From Streptomyces thermodiastaticus (GTDB taxonomy: Bacteria > Actinomycetota > Actinomycetes > Streptomycetales > Streptomycetaceae), in the NCBI RefSeq assembly GCF_014656135.1, contig NZ_BNBV01000019.1:80019-129688 (forward strand): a stretch of 49,670 nt of DNA. Direction: 5' to 3'. This document shows, in pieces, positions 19,475 to 26,859 of this stretch. The stretch's first letter is position 1, and every line of letters begins with the position of its first letter. The position numbers and the translations under genes are program-made. The notes beneath the pieces are model-generated. The model was not told the DNA's origin and did not search any database. It saw nothing but the letters and a program-made list of their open reading frames with translations.

Positions 19475-20093
19475 CGCGTCGCTGGCGGGCGGCTCGTCCG
19501 GGACGGCGTCCTGGGGGCGGGCGGTGCATCAGGCGTGCCCCTGGCTCGCGGCGCGGCTCGCCGAGCACGCCGGTCCCCCGCCCGGGGCGGGGCTCAGCGC
19601 CCGCGCGGACAGCGCCGGGGAGGCGGACGCGGTGAGTTCGCGCGCCCGGCACGCCTTCGGGGCGCACGTCGCCGAGGTGGCGGTGGACACCGTCACCGGC
19701 GAGGTACGGGTGCGCCGGCTGCTCGGGGTCTTCGCCGCGGGCCGCATCCTCAATCCCCGTACCGCCCGTTCGCAGTTCACCGGCGGGATGATCACGGGGC
19801 TGGGCATGGCACTGACCGAGGGCAGCACGCTCGATCCGGAGTACGGCGATTTCGTGAAGCGGAATCTGGCCTCGTACCACGTGCCCGTGCACGCGGACGT
19901 CCCGGCGGTCGAGGCGCGCCGGATCGAGGAGGACGATCCCTGTCTCGGCCCGACGGGGAGCAAGGGGATCGGTGAGATCGGCATCGTGGGCACCGCGGCC
20001 GCCATCGGCAATGCCGTCCACCACGCCACCGGCGTGCGGTTACGGCGGCTGCCGCTGACGCCGGACCGGGTGCTCGGCGCGCTGCAGGGCTGA
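19475..20093 (+). pseudogene. C-terminal remnant of molybdenum-binding subunit (YagR/PaoC type)
   Basis: In a frame different from the FAD subunit, about 195-205 residues match the end of the large subunit: GGSSGTASWGRAVHQAC, AFGAHVAEVAVDTVTGEV, LLGVFAAGRILNPRTARSQ, GGMITGLGMALTEGS, EEDDPCLGPTGSKGIGEIG and IVGTAAAIGNAVHHATG. The remaining about 500 residues, including most molybdopterin contacts, are missing. A GTG at 19524 could begin a 189-residue peptide, but no ribosome-binding site supports it. The junction with the FAD gene is about 19470-19480, implying one deletion of roughly 2 kb. Confidence 0.85.
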
Positions 20094-20114
20094 CGGCGCC
20101 CGGTGCGGCCGGGG

Positions 20115-20657
20115 TCAGTCTGCGGACCGCGGCGCGGGGTGCCGCTCGGCGGCCTGCACCATCAGCAGCAGCGACAGGGCGGCCAGCGAGGCCATGGACG
20201 CGCACGCCGCGGTGAGCCCTGCGCCGGGGGGCGGAACCACCATGACGGACAGCGCGCGGGACAGCCCGGCGGAGGCGAACCGGTCCTCGGCCCAGCCGAG
20301 CGCCGCCAGCAGTCCGGGACCCACGCAGGAGGCGACGAGCACGCCCACGCCGGGGCGCACGGCCAGCAGCAGGGCCAGTGCCGCGCACAGCACCGACACC
20401 GCGAGGGAAAGGCCGCACACCGGCAGCGGTACGCCCTGCCGGTGCAGCGGGAAGTGGGCGGCGCCGCAGACCACGAGGGCCGCCGCGGCGATCCGGACGG
20501 GCCAGACGGGCGCCCGGCCGGCCGGGTGGTGCGCGTTCGGGCCGTCAGCGGCCAAAGCATCGTCGCCGGTGGCGGTGCCGGCCGGGCCGGTGCGGCCGGT
20601 CTCCTCGGTGACGGCGGCGGACGGCTCCGGCGGGGTCGGTGCGAAGTGGATGGTCAT
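20115..20657 (-). CDS. Small integral membrane protein, unknown function
   Basis: A 180-residue protein starting MTIHFAPTPPEP after AGGGAG. The first about 55 residues are polar; then come about four hydrophobic helices (VRIAAAALVVCGAAHFPLH, LSLAVSVLCAALALLLAV, VGVLVASCVGPGLLAALGW, ACASMASLAALSLLLMVQA). The pattern AAHFPLH is seen in small actinobacterial membrane proteins of unknown role. A weak SigB-like promoter may lie upstream on this strand (GCGT, 16 bases, GGGTAA; 20714-20739). It converges on the dehydrogenase remnant. Confidence 0.7.
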   Translation of the reverse strand: MTIHFAPTPPEPSAAVTEETGRTGPAGTATGDDALAADGPNAHHPAGRAPVWPVRIAAAALVVCGAAHFPLHRQGVPLPVCGLSLAVSVLCAALALLLAVRPGVGVLVASCVGPGLLAALGWAEDRFASAGLSRALSVMVVPPPGAGLTAACASMASLAALSLLLMVQAAERHPAPRSAD

Positions 20658-20945
20658 CTCGGCTCCCTGACGGGGGTGCGGGCGCGCCCGCCCCCCCGAG
20701 TGAGACACGCGACTTACCCGGACCATTACAAGGGGACGCTCAGCGGGTAGACCACTCACGCACGGCACTGGGGTGACGGACCGGACCCCGGGGGCCGTTC
20801 GCGGCAATTCTCACTCTCTGCAAGGAAACCATTCACTCGTTCGAATCGTATAAGTCTCCGGAACCCGAAACGAAGTCAGCGGGCCAAGCGACACCACAAG
20901 GACGACCCACCGCTTGATCGCGGCTGCACCGACAGGGGAGAGACG
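20658..20945. other. Divergent region upstream of the graspetide genes, AT-rich patch
   Basis: No gene. Bases 20814-20880 are clearly richer in A and T than the surroundings and include TATAAG at 20849-20854 preceded by TTCGAA. A promoter for the graspetide operon probably lies here, although no good -35 matches at 17 bases. The leader would be about 85 bases. Confidence 0.4.
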
Positions 20946-21137
20946 ATGCAACCGTTCGCGCTCAACTACGCCCGTCCGGCAGCGGAACGGGAGACAGCCA
21001 CGCCGTACGTCTACGACGCAGGACTGCAGCTGAACGTGCTCCTCGACGGCCGTATCGCCGCCTTCGACCACGCGCTGCTGAGGGAGCTGGGCACCACCAC
21101 GTCCACGGCGGGCTCCAAGACGCATTTCGACGACTGA
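20946..21137 (+). CDS. tgmA: ATP-grasp-modified RiPP precursor (graspetide precursor)
   Basis: A 63-residue precursor peptide just before its maturase. The leader shows PFALNYARP at 3-11, the conserved recognition motif of actinobacterial ATP-grasp RiPP precursors (SAV_5884-type systems), and a middle segment YVYDAGLQLNVLLDGR. The predicted core is the last 15 residues, GTTTSTAGSKTHFDD, with four Thr, two Ser and one Lys as possible donors and two C-terminal Asp as the only acceptors. That allows at most two ester or amide macrocycles. GGGGAGAG lies before the ATG. The gene ends 15 bases before tgmB, so the two are co-transcribed. Confidence 0.9.
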   Translation: MQPFALNYARPAAERETATPYVYDAGLQLNVLLDGRIAAFDHALLRELGTTTSTAGSKTHFDD

Positions 21138-21152
21138 ATCCGGCCGCCGACG

Positions 21153-22091
21153 ATGACGGTACTGATCCTCACGGCCGAGGAGGACGTGACGGCGGACATG
21201 GTGGTGGCCCACCTGAACGCCTCCGGCGTCCCGGTGGTCCGGCTCGATCCGGCCGATCTGACGGCGGGTGCGGAACTGTCCGTGGAATATGGACGCGGCA
21301 CCGTCCGCGGTCATCTGTCCTCCGGCAGGCGGCGGGTGAGCCTGGACGGGATCCGGTCGGTCTGGGTGCGCCGGCCCGGTGTGCCGGCGGCCCGGGCGGC
21401 CGAGCCGTCGCCCTGGCTCACCCAGGAGGCGGCGCAGGCCCTGTACGGGGTGCTCCGCGACTGCGGGGCGCGCTGGATGAACGATCCCGACGCGGCCCGG
21501 CGGGCCCGGCACAAACCGTGGCAGCTCAGGCTCGCGCAGCGCTGCGGCCTGCCGGTGCCCGCCACCGTCATCACCACCGTGCCGGGCGCCGCGCGGGAAT
21601 TCGCCGAGCGCTTCCCGGATCTGGTGGTCAAGCCGGTCTCCGGCACGCACCCGCAGGAACCGCCGCAGGCGGTGCCCACCAGCCGGGTCGCGCCGGGCAC
21701 CGATTTCGCCGCCGTCGCCTACGGCCCCACGCTGCTGCAACGGCGCATCGCCAAGCGGGCCGACATCCGCCTGACCGCCGTCGGCACGACGCTGCTGGCA
21801 GCGCGCAAGGAGATCCCGCCCGACGCGGACCCCGACGAGGTGGACGTGCGCTTCGCGGCACCGGGCGGGCCGTGGCGTCCGGCCGAGGTGCCCGAGGACA
21901 CGGCCCGGCGCGTGCACGCCTACCTGCACCGGGCCCGGCTCGCCTACGGCGCCTTCGACTTCGTCGAGGACGTCGAGGGAACCTGGTGGTTCCTGGAGTG
22001 CAATCAGTCGGGTCAGTTCGGTTTCGTGGAGGTGGACACCGGTCAGCCGATCGCGCGCACCATCGCCGCGTGGCTGGCGGGCACAGCATGA
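21153..22091 (+). CDS. tgmB: ATP-grasp ribosomal peptide maturase (graspetide synthetase)
   Basis: A 312-residue ATP-grasp ligase of the SAV_5884-like group. It activates Asp/Glu side chains of the precursor with ATP and joins them to Ser, Thr or Lys. The N-terminus MTVLILTAEEDVTADMVV is typical. ATP-grasp landmarks are FPDLVVKPVSG (Lys160), RIAKRADIRLTAVG (Asp204/Arg206), FDFVEDVEGTWWFLECNQ (Glu282, Asn284) and the C-terminal GQPIARTIAAWL. Length and start are normal. The maturase stop overlaps an ATG (ATGA) that opens only a 17-codon ORF; the methyltransferase (tgmC) often found at that position is absent. Confidence 0.92.
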   Translation: MTVLILTAEEDVTADMVVAHLNASGVPVVRLDPADLTAGAELSVEYGRGTVRGHLSSGRRRVSLDGIRSVWVRRPGVPAARAAEPSPWLTQEAAQALYGVLRDCGARWMNDPDAARRARHKPWQLRLAQRCGLPVPATVITTVPGAAREFAERFPDLVVKPVSGTHPQEPPQAVPTSRVAPGTDFAAVAYGPTLLQRRIAKRADIRLTAVGTTLLAARKEIPPDADPDEVDVRFAAPGGPWRPAEVPEDTARRVHAYLHRARLAYGAFDFVEDVEGTWWFLECNQSGQFGFVEVDTGQPIARTIAAWLAGTA

Positions 22092-22141
22092 AGAAGGGGG
22101 ACCTCTGTGGCCGGATCATGACCTTCCCCGCCGACGAGTAA
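22088..22141 (+). other. 17-codon ORF overlapping the tgmB stop
   Basis: ATG at 22088 overlaps the tgmB TGA by ATGA and reads MKKGDLCGRIMTFPADE then TAA. It has the coupling geometry of a next gene, but no homology that I recognise. Codons 4-9 form the left arm of a 17-bp inverted repeat. It may be a leader-like peptide, a remnant, or chance. Confidence 0.35.
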
Positions 22142-22178
22142 CGGCACGGAGTGCCACGAGACGGCCACAGAGGTCCCC
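22097..22178. terminator. 17-bp inverted repeat between tgmB and DUF5133 gene
   Basis: GGGGACCTCTGTGGCCG at 22097-22113 and its exact complement at 22162-22178 enclose 48 bases that include a small GGCAC/GTGCC hairpin. It lies between convergent genes and is most simply a bidirectional terminator, though the loop is unusually long. Confidence 0.6.
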
Positions 22179-22204
22179 GCTGCACCGCCCGAGGGGTCAG
22201 ACGG

Positions 22205-22462
22205 TCAGACGGCCAGCGACAGATCGCCCTCCCCGTCGGTCTGCGCGGTACCGGCCGACGTACCGCTTGTTCTCAGCAGCAGCGCGTCGGCCCGGGCGAT
22301 GGCGTCGTGGATGCTGGTGGTGCCCATCATGACGCACAAGGTGTAACTGACGTCCTCCAGCTCACGGGCCGTCTCGGCCCGCTCCCTCTCCGCCTGAGCG
22401 ATCTTCAGTGATGCGTAGCGAGTCAGCAACGTCCTGACGACCTTCGGGTCCGGAACCAGCAC
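22205..22462 (-). CDS. DUF5133 protein
   Basis: An 85-residue protein with GTG start at 22462 after GAGAGGGG. It reads LVPDPKVVRTLLTRY, a helical stretch rich in Ala, Arg and Glu, and the signature LEDVSYTLCVMMGTTSIHDAI. This is the Streptomyces DUF5133 pattern, of unknown function and probably all-helical. The second member in the window (46496-46798) shares the core DxxYTLCVxMG. It converges on the graspetide genes. Confidence 0.82.
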   Translation of the reverse strand: MLVPDPKVVRTLLTRYASLKIAQAERERAETARELEDVSYTLCVMMGTTSIHDAIARADALLLRTSGTSAGTAQTDGEGDLSLAV

Positions 22463-23321
22463 GGAGCGCCCCTCTCTCGAATTTTCCCTGCGTATGCCCC
22501 AGGCACGCCGTGCCATGCATACCGACCGCCTCGCGGCAGATAGTTGTCCTGAAACAGTCGATTTCCAGACGCTCGGCCAACGGGTCGGCCGTGGTCCGAC
22601 GCCGGGGGTGGGCGGCCGTCAAAGACCGCAGGTGAGGCGTCTGCTGGACGCCGCCGTCCGGCGCTCCCCCGCGCTCGGGCCGCCGGCTGCCGCCCGTGTC
22701 CGCACCGAGGCGGGAAGCGGGCGCGGCAGGGCCGTGGCAGGACGGCAGGGGCGGCGCACCGCGCGGGCGCCTTCTATACGGTGCGGAGACAGCACTCCGT
22801 CACGGGACGGGCAGGAGGATGCGGGGCGGACCGGGCGGCAGGCCCGGCGGTCGCGCCGGCTCACGACCGGCCCCCGCCGGTGCTCGATGCGGCGCCGGAG
22901 GGACGAACCGGCGCGCGGCCGGGCCGCGCGCCGTGCTGATTTCCTCGGGTGAAGCCCACGGTGGCCTCCGCTGGACACTCGGCCGCCTCTGCGCAGGCAG
23001 CCCCCGTCCGCGGCGACAGGACACCGCGTGTCCCGGCAGAGTATCCGCAATATAGGGGTTTTTCGGGCGTTCAGCCAAGTTCGGATGAGCGATCCGGAGC
23101 CGGAACACAGGAGAACAGCCTGTCATGAGCCGCACAGGGCGGACGTCTTGCGGTGAACTAGGCGGTTCGACGGTGACCTTTTCGGCCTGCTCCGGAACGG
23201 GAAGGGCCGTACGTGGCCGATCACGTACCCTGTCGCGTCTCCTCGTCCGGTGACAGTCCGCCGCAGCGGCACACGGGGAGGTACGCCGTCAGGTGTGCGG
23301 GGCGGTCAGACGGGGCTGCGC
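22463..23321. other. 860-base stretch with no convincing gene
   Basis: Open frames here have biased composition and no family likeness. The best small candidate is ATG 23125 to TGA 23253 (42 residues, MSRTGRTSCGELGGSTVTF at its start), with AGGAG 12 bases upstream and an AT-rich TATAGGGGTTTTT at 23052-23065 that could be a promoter. I do not call it a gene. Confidence 0.35.
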
Positions 23322-23867
23322 TCAGCCGGCCAGGGCGCCGGCGAGGTCCATGGCGGCCCGGACGAGCTCGTCGTCCTCCTCGGTCAGCAGCATCCGCAGC
23401 ATGTCCTGCCGGGCGCGCACGGCCTGCCGGGCACGCTGCTCCCACACCACGGGGTTCTCGCGCTGGTTGAGGAGCTTGGGGTAGACGGCGGCGACGGACT
23501 CCCACTGCCGGGCCTCGGCGATGCTCCGCAGCAGCCGGACGATCTGCGGCCGGCAGGTCACCCGAGGCAGCTGGGCCAGCTCCCAGAGGAAGGGAACCAC
23601 GGCCGCGGTGGCCTGCTCCACCACGAAGCCGTACTGGCAGATCCGGCTGCGCAGCTCCTGCAGCGCCTCCCGGGCCGCCTCGGCGTCGCCGCCCGCCACG
23701 ACCCGCAGCAGCCGGGGGATGTCGGCGGCGGAACCGGTGGAGTCCCTGAGGTCGCTCCAGGGCACCTGACCCAGAGCCGGCAGTGACCCCTCGGCGGTCG
23801 GGCCGCCGTGGGGCAGGGAGCAGCCGGTGCGGTGCGTGCTCGGCTGCTCCGTCGGTGCGGTGCGCAT
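23322..23867 (-). CDS. Conserved helical-repeat protein of unknown function
   Basis: A 181-residue soluble protein starting MRTAPTEQPSTHRTG. After about 45 disordered residues it is all-helical: VPWSDLRDSTGSAADIPRLL, ALQELRSRICQYGFVVEQ, ATAAVVPFLWELAQLP, CRPQIVRLLRSIAEARQW and MLRMLLTEEDDELVRAAMDL. Repeating helix pairs of about 40 residues suggest a HEAT-like solenoid. Such proteins are often found next to XRE/DUF397 genes in Streptomyces, as here, where it diverges from DUF397 across a shared promoter region. No enzymatic motif is visible. Confidence 0.75.
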   Translation of the reverse strand: MRTAPTEQPSTHRTGCSLPHGGPTAEGSLPALGQVPWSDLRDSTGSAADIPRLLRVVAGGDAEAAREALQELRSRICQYGFVVEQATAAVVPFLWELAQLPRVTCRPQIVRLLRSIAEARQWESVAAVYPKLLNQRENPVVWEQRARQAVRARQDMLRMLLTEEDDELVRAAMDLAGALAG

Positions 23868-24017
23868 GGCGTCGGGCCTTTCCGAGGCGGTCGTACGGGG
23901 GGATGCCGCCGCAGCGGGTCCCGGGGTCCGGGTTCCGCGCCGCCGCGGCCCGCTGCCCGCGGGCGGAACGCGGCACAACGGCTGATGGCTCGTCAAGATC
24001 GTTCTGTGCAGGGCGTC

Positions 24018-24076
24018 TTCAGGTGGATCGACGCCCTGGCTATTATCCATGCCGACCGCAACCGCGTGCAATTGCA
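24018..24076. promoter_or_regulatory. Overlapping divergent promoters with palindrome
   Basis: Rightward: TTCAGG (24018-24023), 17 bases, TATTAT (24041-24046). Leftward: TTGCAC (24069-24074), an 18-bp spacer, and GATAAT at 24042-24047. The palindrome TGCAATTGCA at 24067-24076 overlaps the leftward -35 and sits near +15 of the rightward promoter. The sites would serve the helical-repeat gene and DUF397-XRE. The rest of 23868-24185 shows nothing further. Confidence 0.5.
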
Positions 24077-24185
24077 GGCGAAATTTCTCATGAAAGTGCG
24101 CGGAACGGGGAAGAGTGAAGACGAGCCGGGTCCGGCGGCAGGCCGGGCACGGTGCACGGACCGACGCGACAGCCAGGAGGGTGCG

Positions 24186-24416
24186 GTGTCAGCGGTACCG
24201 AACGGAGTACGGGCGAGCTCGCTGGACGTCAGCTGGGTCAAGAGCAGGCACAGCAACGCCACCGGCAACTGCGTGGAGATCGCCGCGCTGGACGGCGGCG
24301 GCATCGCGGTGCGCAATTCGCGGGACCCCGACGGCCCCGCCCTGGTCTACACCCCGGCGGAGATGGCCGCGTTCCTGGCGGGTGCCAAGGAGGGCGAGTT
24401 CGACCATCTGCTGTGA
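24186..24416 (+). CDS. DUF397 protein (BldB/WhiJ-system partner type)
   Basis: A 76-residue protein with GTG start at 24186 after AGGAGG. It contains LDVSWVKSRHSNATGNCVEIA then IAVRNSRDPDGPALVYTPAEM and AFLAGAKEGEFDHLL, the full DUF397 pattern (WxKSxxSxxxxNCVEVA, VRDSKDPxGPxLxFTxxEWxAFLxGVKxGEFD). DUF397 proteins pair with XRE/DUF5753 DNA-binding proteins and modulate them; several such pairs affect Streptomyces development. The XRE gene lies 106 bases downstream. Confidence 0.92.
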   Translation: MSAVPNGVRASSLDVSWVKSRHSNATGNCVEIAALDGGGIAVRNSRDPDGPALVYTPAEMAAFLAGAKEGEFDHLL

Positions 24417-24435
24417 GACACAGGGGACTTGGCGG

Positions 24436-24497
24436 CTTGGGACCCTTCGCCGGTGCCGCCCCCGACAGCACAGGGGTGCGCTAATGTGGGTCCCAAG
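24436..24497. promoter_or_regulatory. 10-bp inverted repeat upstream of the XRE gene
   Basis: CTTGGGACCC at 24436-24445 and GGGTCCCAAG at 24488-24497 are exact inverse copies separated by 42 bases. TAATGT (24482-24487), a -10-like element, abuts the right copy. The arrangement fits an autoregulatory operator pair or a looping site. Confidence 0.45.
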
Positions 24498-24522
24498 TCT
24501 GCCGGTCCACTGGGGAGTCTTG

Positions 24523-25443
24523 ATGTCCGCCGAGCCGCATCGCACCTCCCGTCTCGAACCGTATCTGGACCGGCCGGAGCCGGCCCCGACGCTGCTGAAG
24601 ATGCTGATCGGTGTCCAGCTGGCGGGTTTCCGCGAGGACGCCGGCATGTCGCAGGACCAGGCGGCACGCGCGCTCGGCTTCAGCCCCGCGAAGCTGTCAC
24701 GCATAGAGTCCGGCAAGGGGCGCCGGCCACCCGCCGAGGCTGACGTCCGCCGCCTGCTGCGGCTGTACGGCACGGGCGAGTACGAGTACGCGGTCATGCT
24801 CAAGCTGCTGCGCAGAGCGGGCGAACCGGGCTGGTGGCAGCGCTATGACAAGCGGCTGATGCCCGAGTGGTTCGACCGGCTGGTCGGGCTGCAGGAGGCC
24901 GCCGCGGCGATCCGCACCTTCGAGATCCAGTACGTTCCGGGTCTGCTGCAGACCCCGGCGTACGTCCGGGCCGTGGTGGAGCGGGGTCTGCCGAGCGCCC
25001 CGGCCGGCGAGGTGCAGCGGCGTGTGGAACTGCGCACCCGGCGCGCCCAGTTGCTCACCCGTCCCGACGCGCCCCAGCTGTGGGCGGTGCTCGACGAGTC
25101 GGTGCTGCTGCGTGTGCTGGGCAACCGTGACGTCATGCGGGAGCAGCTCGAACATCTCGTGCGCATGGCCCGGTCTCCCCATGTGACGGTACAGATCGTT
25201 CCGTTGGACGTGACCGACGCGTGCGCTCCCAACACCCCCCTCACCTACTTGCGTTTCGGCGGTCTCGACCTGCCGGACGTGGTCTACCTCGAGCACATCC
25301 GCAGCGCCACCTTCCTCGAGGACCGGGACGAGACGGAGGAGTACCGGATCGTCCTGGACCGGCTGGCCGACGAGGCGCTGACTCCGCGGGAGTCCATCGA
25401 GCTGGTGCGCAGGACGATCGAGGAACGGTACGCGCCGTCCTGA
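24523..25443 (+). CDS. XRE-family regulator with DUF5753 domain
   Basis: A 306-residue regulator. The helix-turn-helix is at about 30-75 (LLKMLIGVQLAGFREDAGMS, QDQAARALGFSPAKLSRIESGKGRR), followed by the DUF5753 domain to the end (WFDRLVGLQEAAAAIRTFEI, YVPGLLQTPAYVRAVVE, PQLWAVLDESVLLRVLGN, FGGLDLPDVVYLEHIRSATFLED). This is the WhiJ-like architecture. The start at 24523 has GGGGAG 7 bases upstream; ATG 24484 would give a longer form but overlaps the putative operator. It is probably expressed with DUF397 and may bind the inverted repeat in front of itself. Confidence 0.93.
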   Translation: MSAEPHRTSRLEPYLDRPEPAPTLLKMLIGVQLAGFREDAGMSQDQAARALGFSPAKLSRIESGKGRRPPAEADVRRLLRLYGTGEYEYAVMLKLLRRAGEPGWWQRYDKRLMPEWFDRLVGLQEAAAAIRTFEIQYVPGLLQTPAYVRAVVERGLPSAPAGEVQRRVELRTRRAQLLTRPDAPQLWAVLDESVLLRVLGNRDVMREQLEHLVRMARSPHVTVQIVPLDVTDACAPNTPLTYLRFGGLDLPDVVYLEHIRSATFLEDRDETEEYRIVLDRLADEALTPRESIELVRRTIEERYAPS

Positions 25444-25570
25444 GCGCGCACCGTGAACCTGGTGCGGCCGATCTCCCGTTGCCGTGCCGGTGTCCGTCTG
25501 ACCCGTGATCACCGCCGGTGAGCCGCCGGGCCTGCCGTGCCCGGGGCGCAGCGGTGCGTGCCCCGGTCTG

Positions 25571-26389
25571 TCAGCGGACCACGCCTATGCCGCCGTACTC
25601 GATCCACTCGTGCGTCAGCTGCCGGGGCGCCACCTCGTTGTCGGGGCGCCAGGTGGAGACCTCCACCAGGCCCGGTTCGAGGATGTCCAGCCCCTCGAAC
25701 CACTCGTCCACGTCCTTCTGCTCCCGCACCCGGCCCCAGTGGCCCTGGGTGACCTGGTCCATGAAGTCGGTCACGAAGGAGCGGACCTCGGGGTCGTCGC
25801 TGACCAGCTGGCACATGAGCATGATGCTGCCGGGCACCAGCCGCTCGCGGACCCGCCGCACCACCGCAAGCGGGCCGTCGGTGTCGCTGTCGGGGATGCA
25901 GTGGAACACCGAGTTGAACAGCACCGCCACCGGCCGGGAGAAGTCGATCAGTCGCCGGGTCTCGGGGTGGTCGAAGATCTCTTCGGTGCTGCGCATGTCG
26001 GCCTGGATGACCGCGGTGCTCTCGTCCTGCTGCAGCAGGGCCCGGCCGTGCACCAGCACCATGGGGTCGTTGTCGACGTAGACCACGTGCGTCGCCGGAT
26101 CGACGCGCTGGGCCACCTGGTGGACGTTGTCCTGGGTGGGCAGGCCGGACCCGTGGTCGAGGAACTGCCGGATACCGTACTCCTCGGCGATCGTTCTCAC
26201 CGCGCGCTTGAGGAAGCGACGGTTGTTCAGGGCGAGCCGGCGGGTGCTCGGAACGACCCTGTCCAGTTCTGCGCAGGCCGCGCGGTCGGCCGCGTAGTTG
26301 TCCTTGCCGCCGAGGTAGTGGTCGTACATGCGCGCGGCGGTCGGCACGTTCTCGTCGATCTTTGTGGACAGCCGGTTCACCGTAGACAT
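25571..26389 (-). CDS. SAM-dependent methyltransferase, DUF574 family (second copy)
   Basis: A 272-residue paralogue of the protein at 1482-2294. The same landmarks occur: ARMYDHYLGGKDNYAADRAA, FLDHGSGLPTQDNVHQVAQ, HVVYVDNDPMVLVHGRALL, IDFSRPVAVLFNSVFHCIPD and a C-terminal EYGGIGVVR. The start MSTVNRLST at 26389 follows GGGGGAG. The substrate is unknown. It is monocistronic: the XRE gene converges 127 bases away, and a glucanase gene diverges. Confidence 0.9.
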   Translation of the reverse strand: MSTVNRLSTKIDENVPTAARMYDHYLGGKDNYAADRAACAELDRVVPSTRRLALNNRRFLKRAVRTIAEEYGIRQFLDHGSGLPTQDNVHQVAQRVDPATHVVYVDNDPMVLVHGRALLQQDESTAVIQADMRSTEEIFDHPETRRLIDFSRPVAVLFNSVFHCIPDSDTDGPLAVVRRVRERLVPGSIMLMCQLVSDDPEVRSFVTDFMDQVTQGHWGRVREQKDVDEWFEGLDILEPGLVEVSTWRPDNEVAPRQLTHEWIEYGGIGVVR

Positions 26390-26739
26390 CGCTCCCCCAA
26401 CTCGCCGGATCCTCCACACCATCGGGGCGGGTGCCACAGAGCGTACAGCCTGGGGAAGCGGCGGTCTGCCGAAACGGCAGCGTGCGAGGGGAACGGCCCG
26501 CCTTTGCGTCCCAAGTGCCCGATCGACACGTATTTTTCACGCCGCGCAGCTGGTCCGGGCGCGGACGCGAGCTGCTTGCGCGTGCGCGGCGAGCGCACGC
26601 TCCCGTCCGCCGGCTCTCCCCCGGCCGGGCCCACGGTGCGCCTTAAAGAGCCCTTAACACTTCGTCAAGCATTCGCATGCGGCCGGCCGGATTCCCCGAC
26701 AAGGGCGGACGAAGCGGGTGCCGAGCAGCGCCGGACTGT

Positions 26740-26768
26740 TTGGCCAGGGCTGCCGCGCTGCGTAACAT
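26740..26768 (+). promoter_or_regulatory. Promoter of the GH64 glucanase gene
   Basis: TTGGCC (26740-26745), a 17-base spacer and TAACAT (26763-26768) match a vegetative promoter. The predicted start of transcription is about 26775, just before the operator. The remaining 26390-26739 stretch shows nothing else that I can assign. Confidence 0.6.
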
Positions 26769-26786
26769 GCAGGCCCACCGGCGGCG

Positions 26787-26800
26787 TGAGAGCGCTCTCA
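26787..26800. promoter_or_regulatory. LacI/CebR-type operator
   Basis: TGAGAGCGCTCTCA is a perfect 14-bp palindrome, differing from the CebR box TGGGAGCGCTCCCA by one symmetric change. It lies about 12-25 bases after the predicted transcription start of a secreted glucanase gene, a position where a sugar-responsive LacI-family repressor would block transcription. Confidence 0.7.
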
Positions 26801-26859
26801 GAATGCGCCCGCCGCCGGCGTGCATCCCCCTTTGCCGAGCGCAAGGAGACACCCCCCAC

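Noticed and set aside
18995..19975. Intact 326-residue FAD-binding subunit
   Set aside because: The second half of the frame has no family likeness and reads the molybdenum-subunit sequence out of frame.
20836..20860. GTTCGAATC, a tRNA T-loop-like string
   Set aside because: The flanking bases do not pair as a T stem, and no acceptor, D or anticodon arms can be drawn around it. It is part of the AT-rich promoter region of the graspetide genes.
22494..22952. 152-codon open frame on the plus strand
   Set aside because: Arg/Gly/Ala-rich composition expected of a chance frame in GC-rich DNA; it overlaps the DUF5133 promoter side and has no ribosome-binding site.
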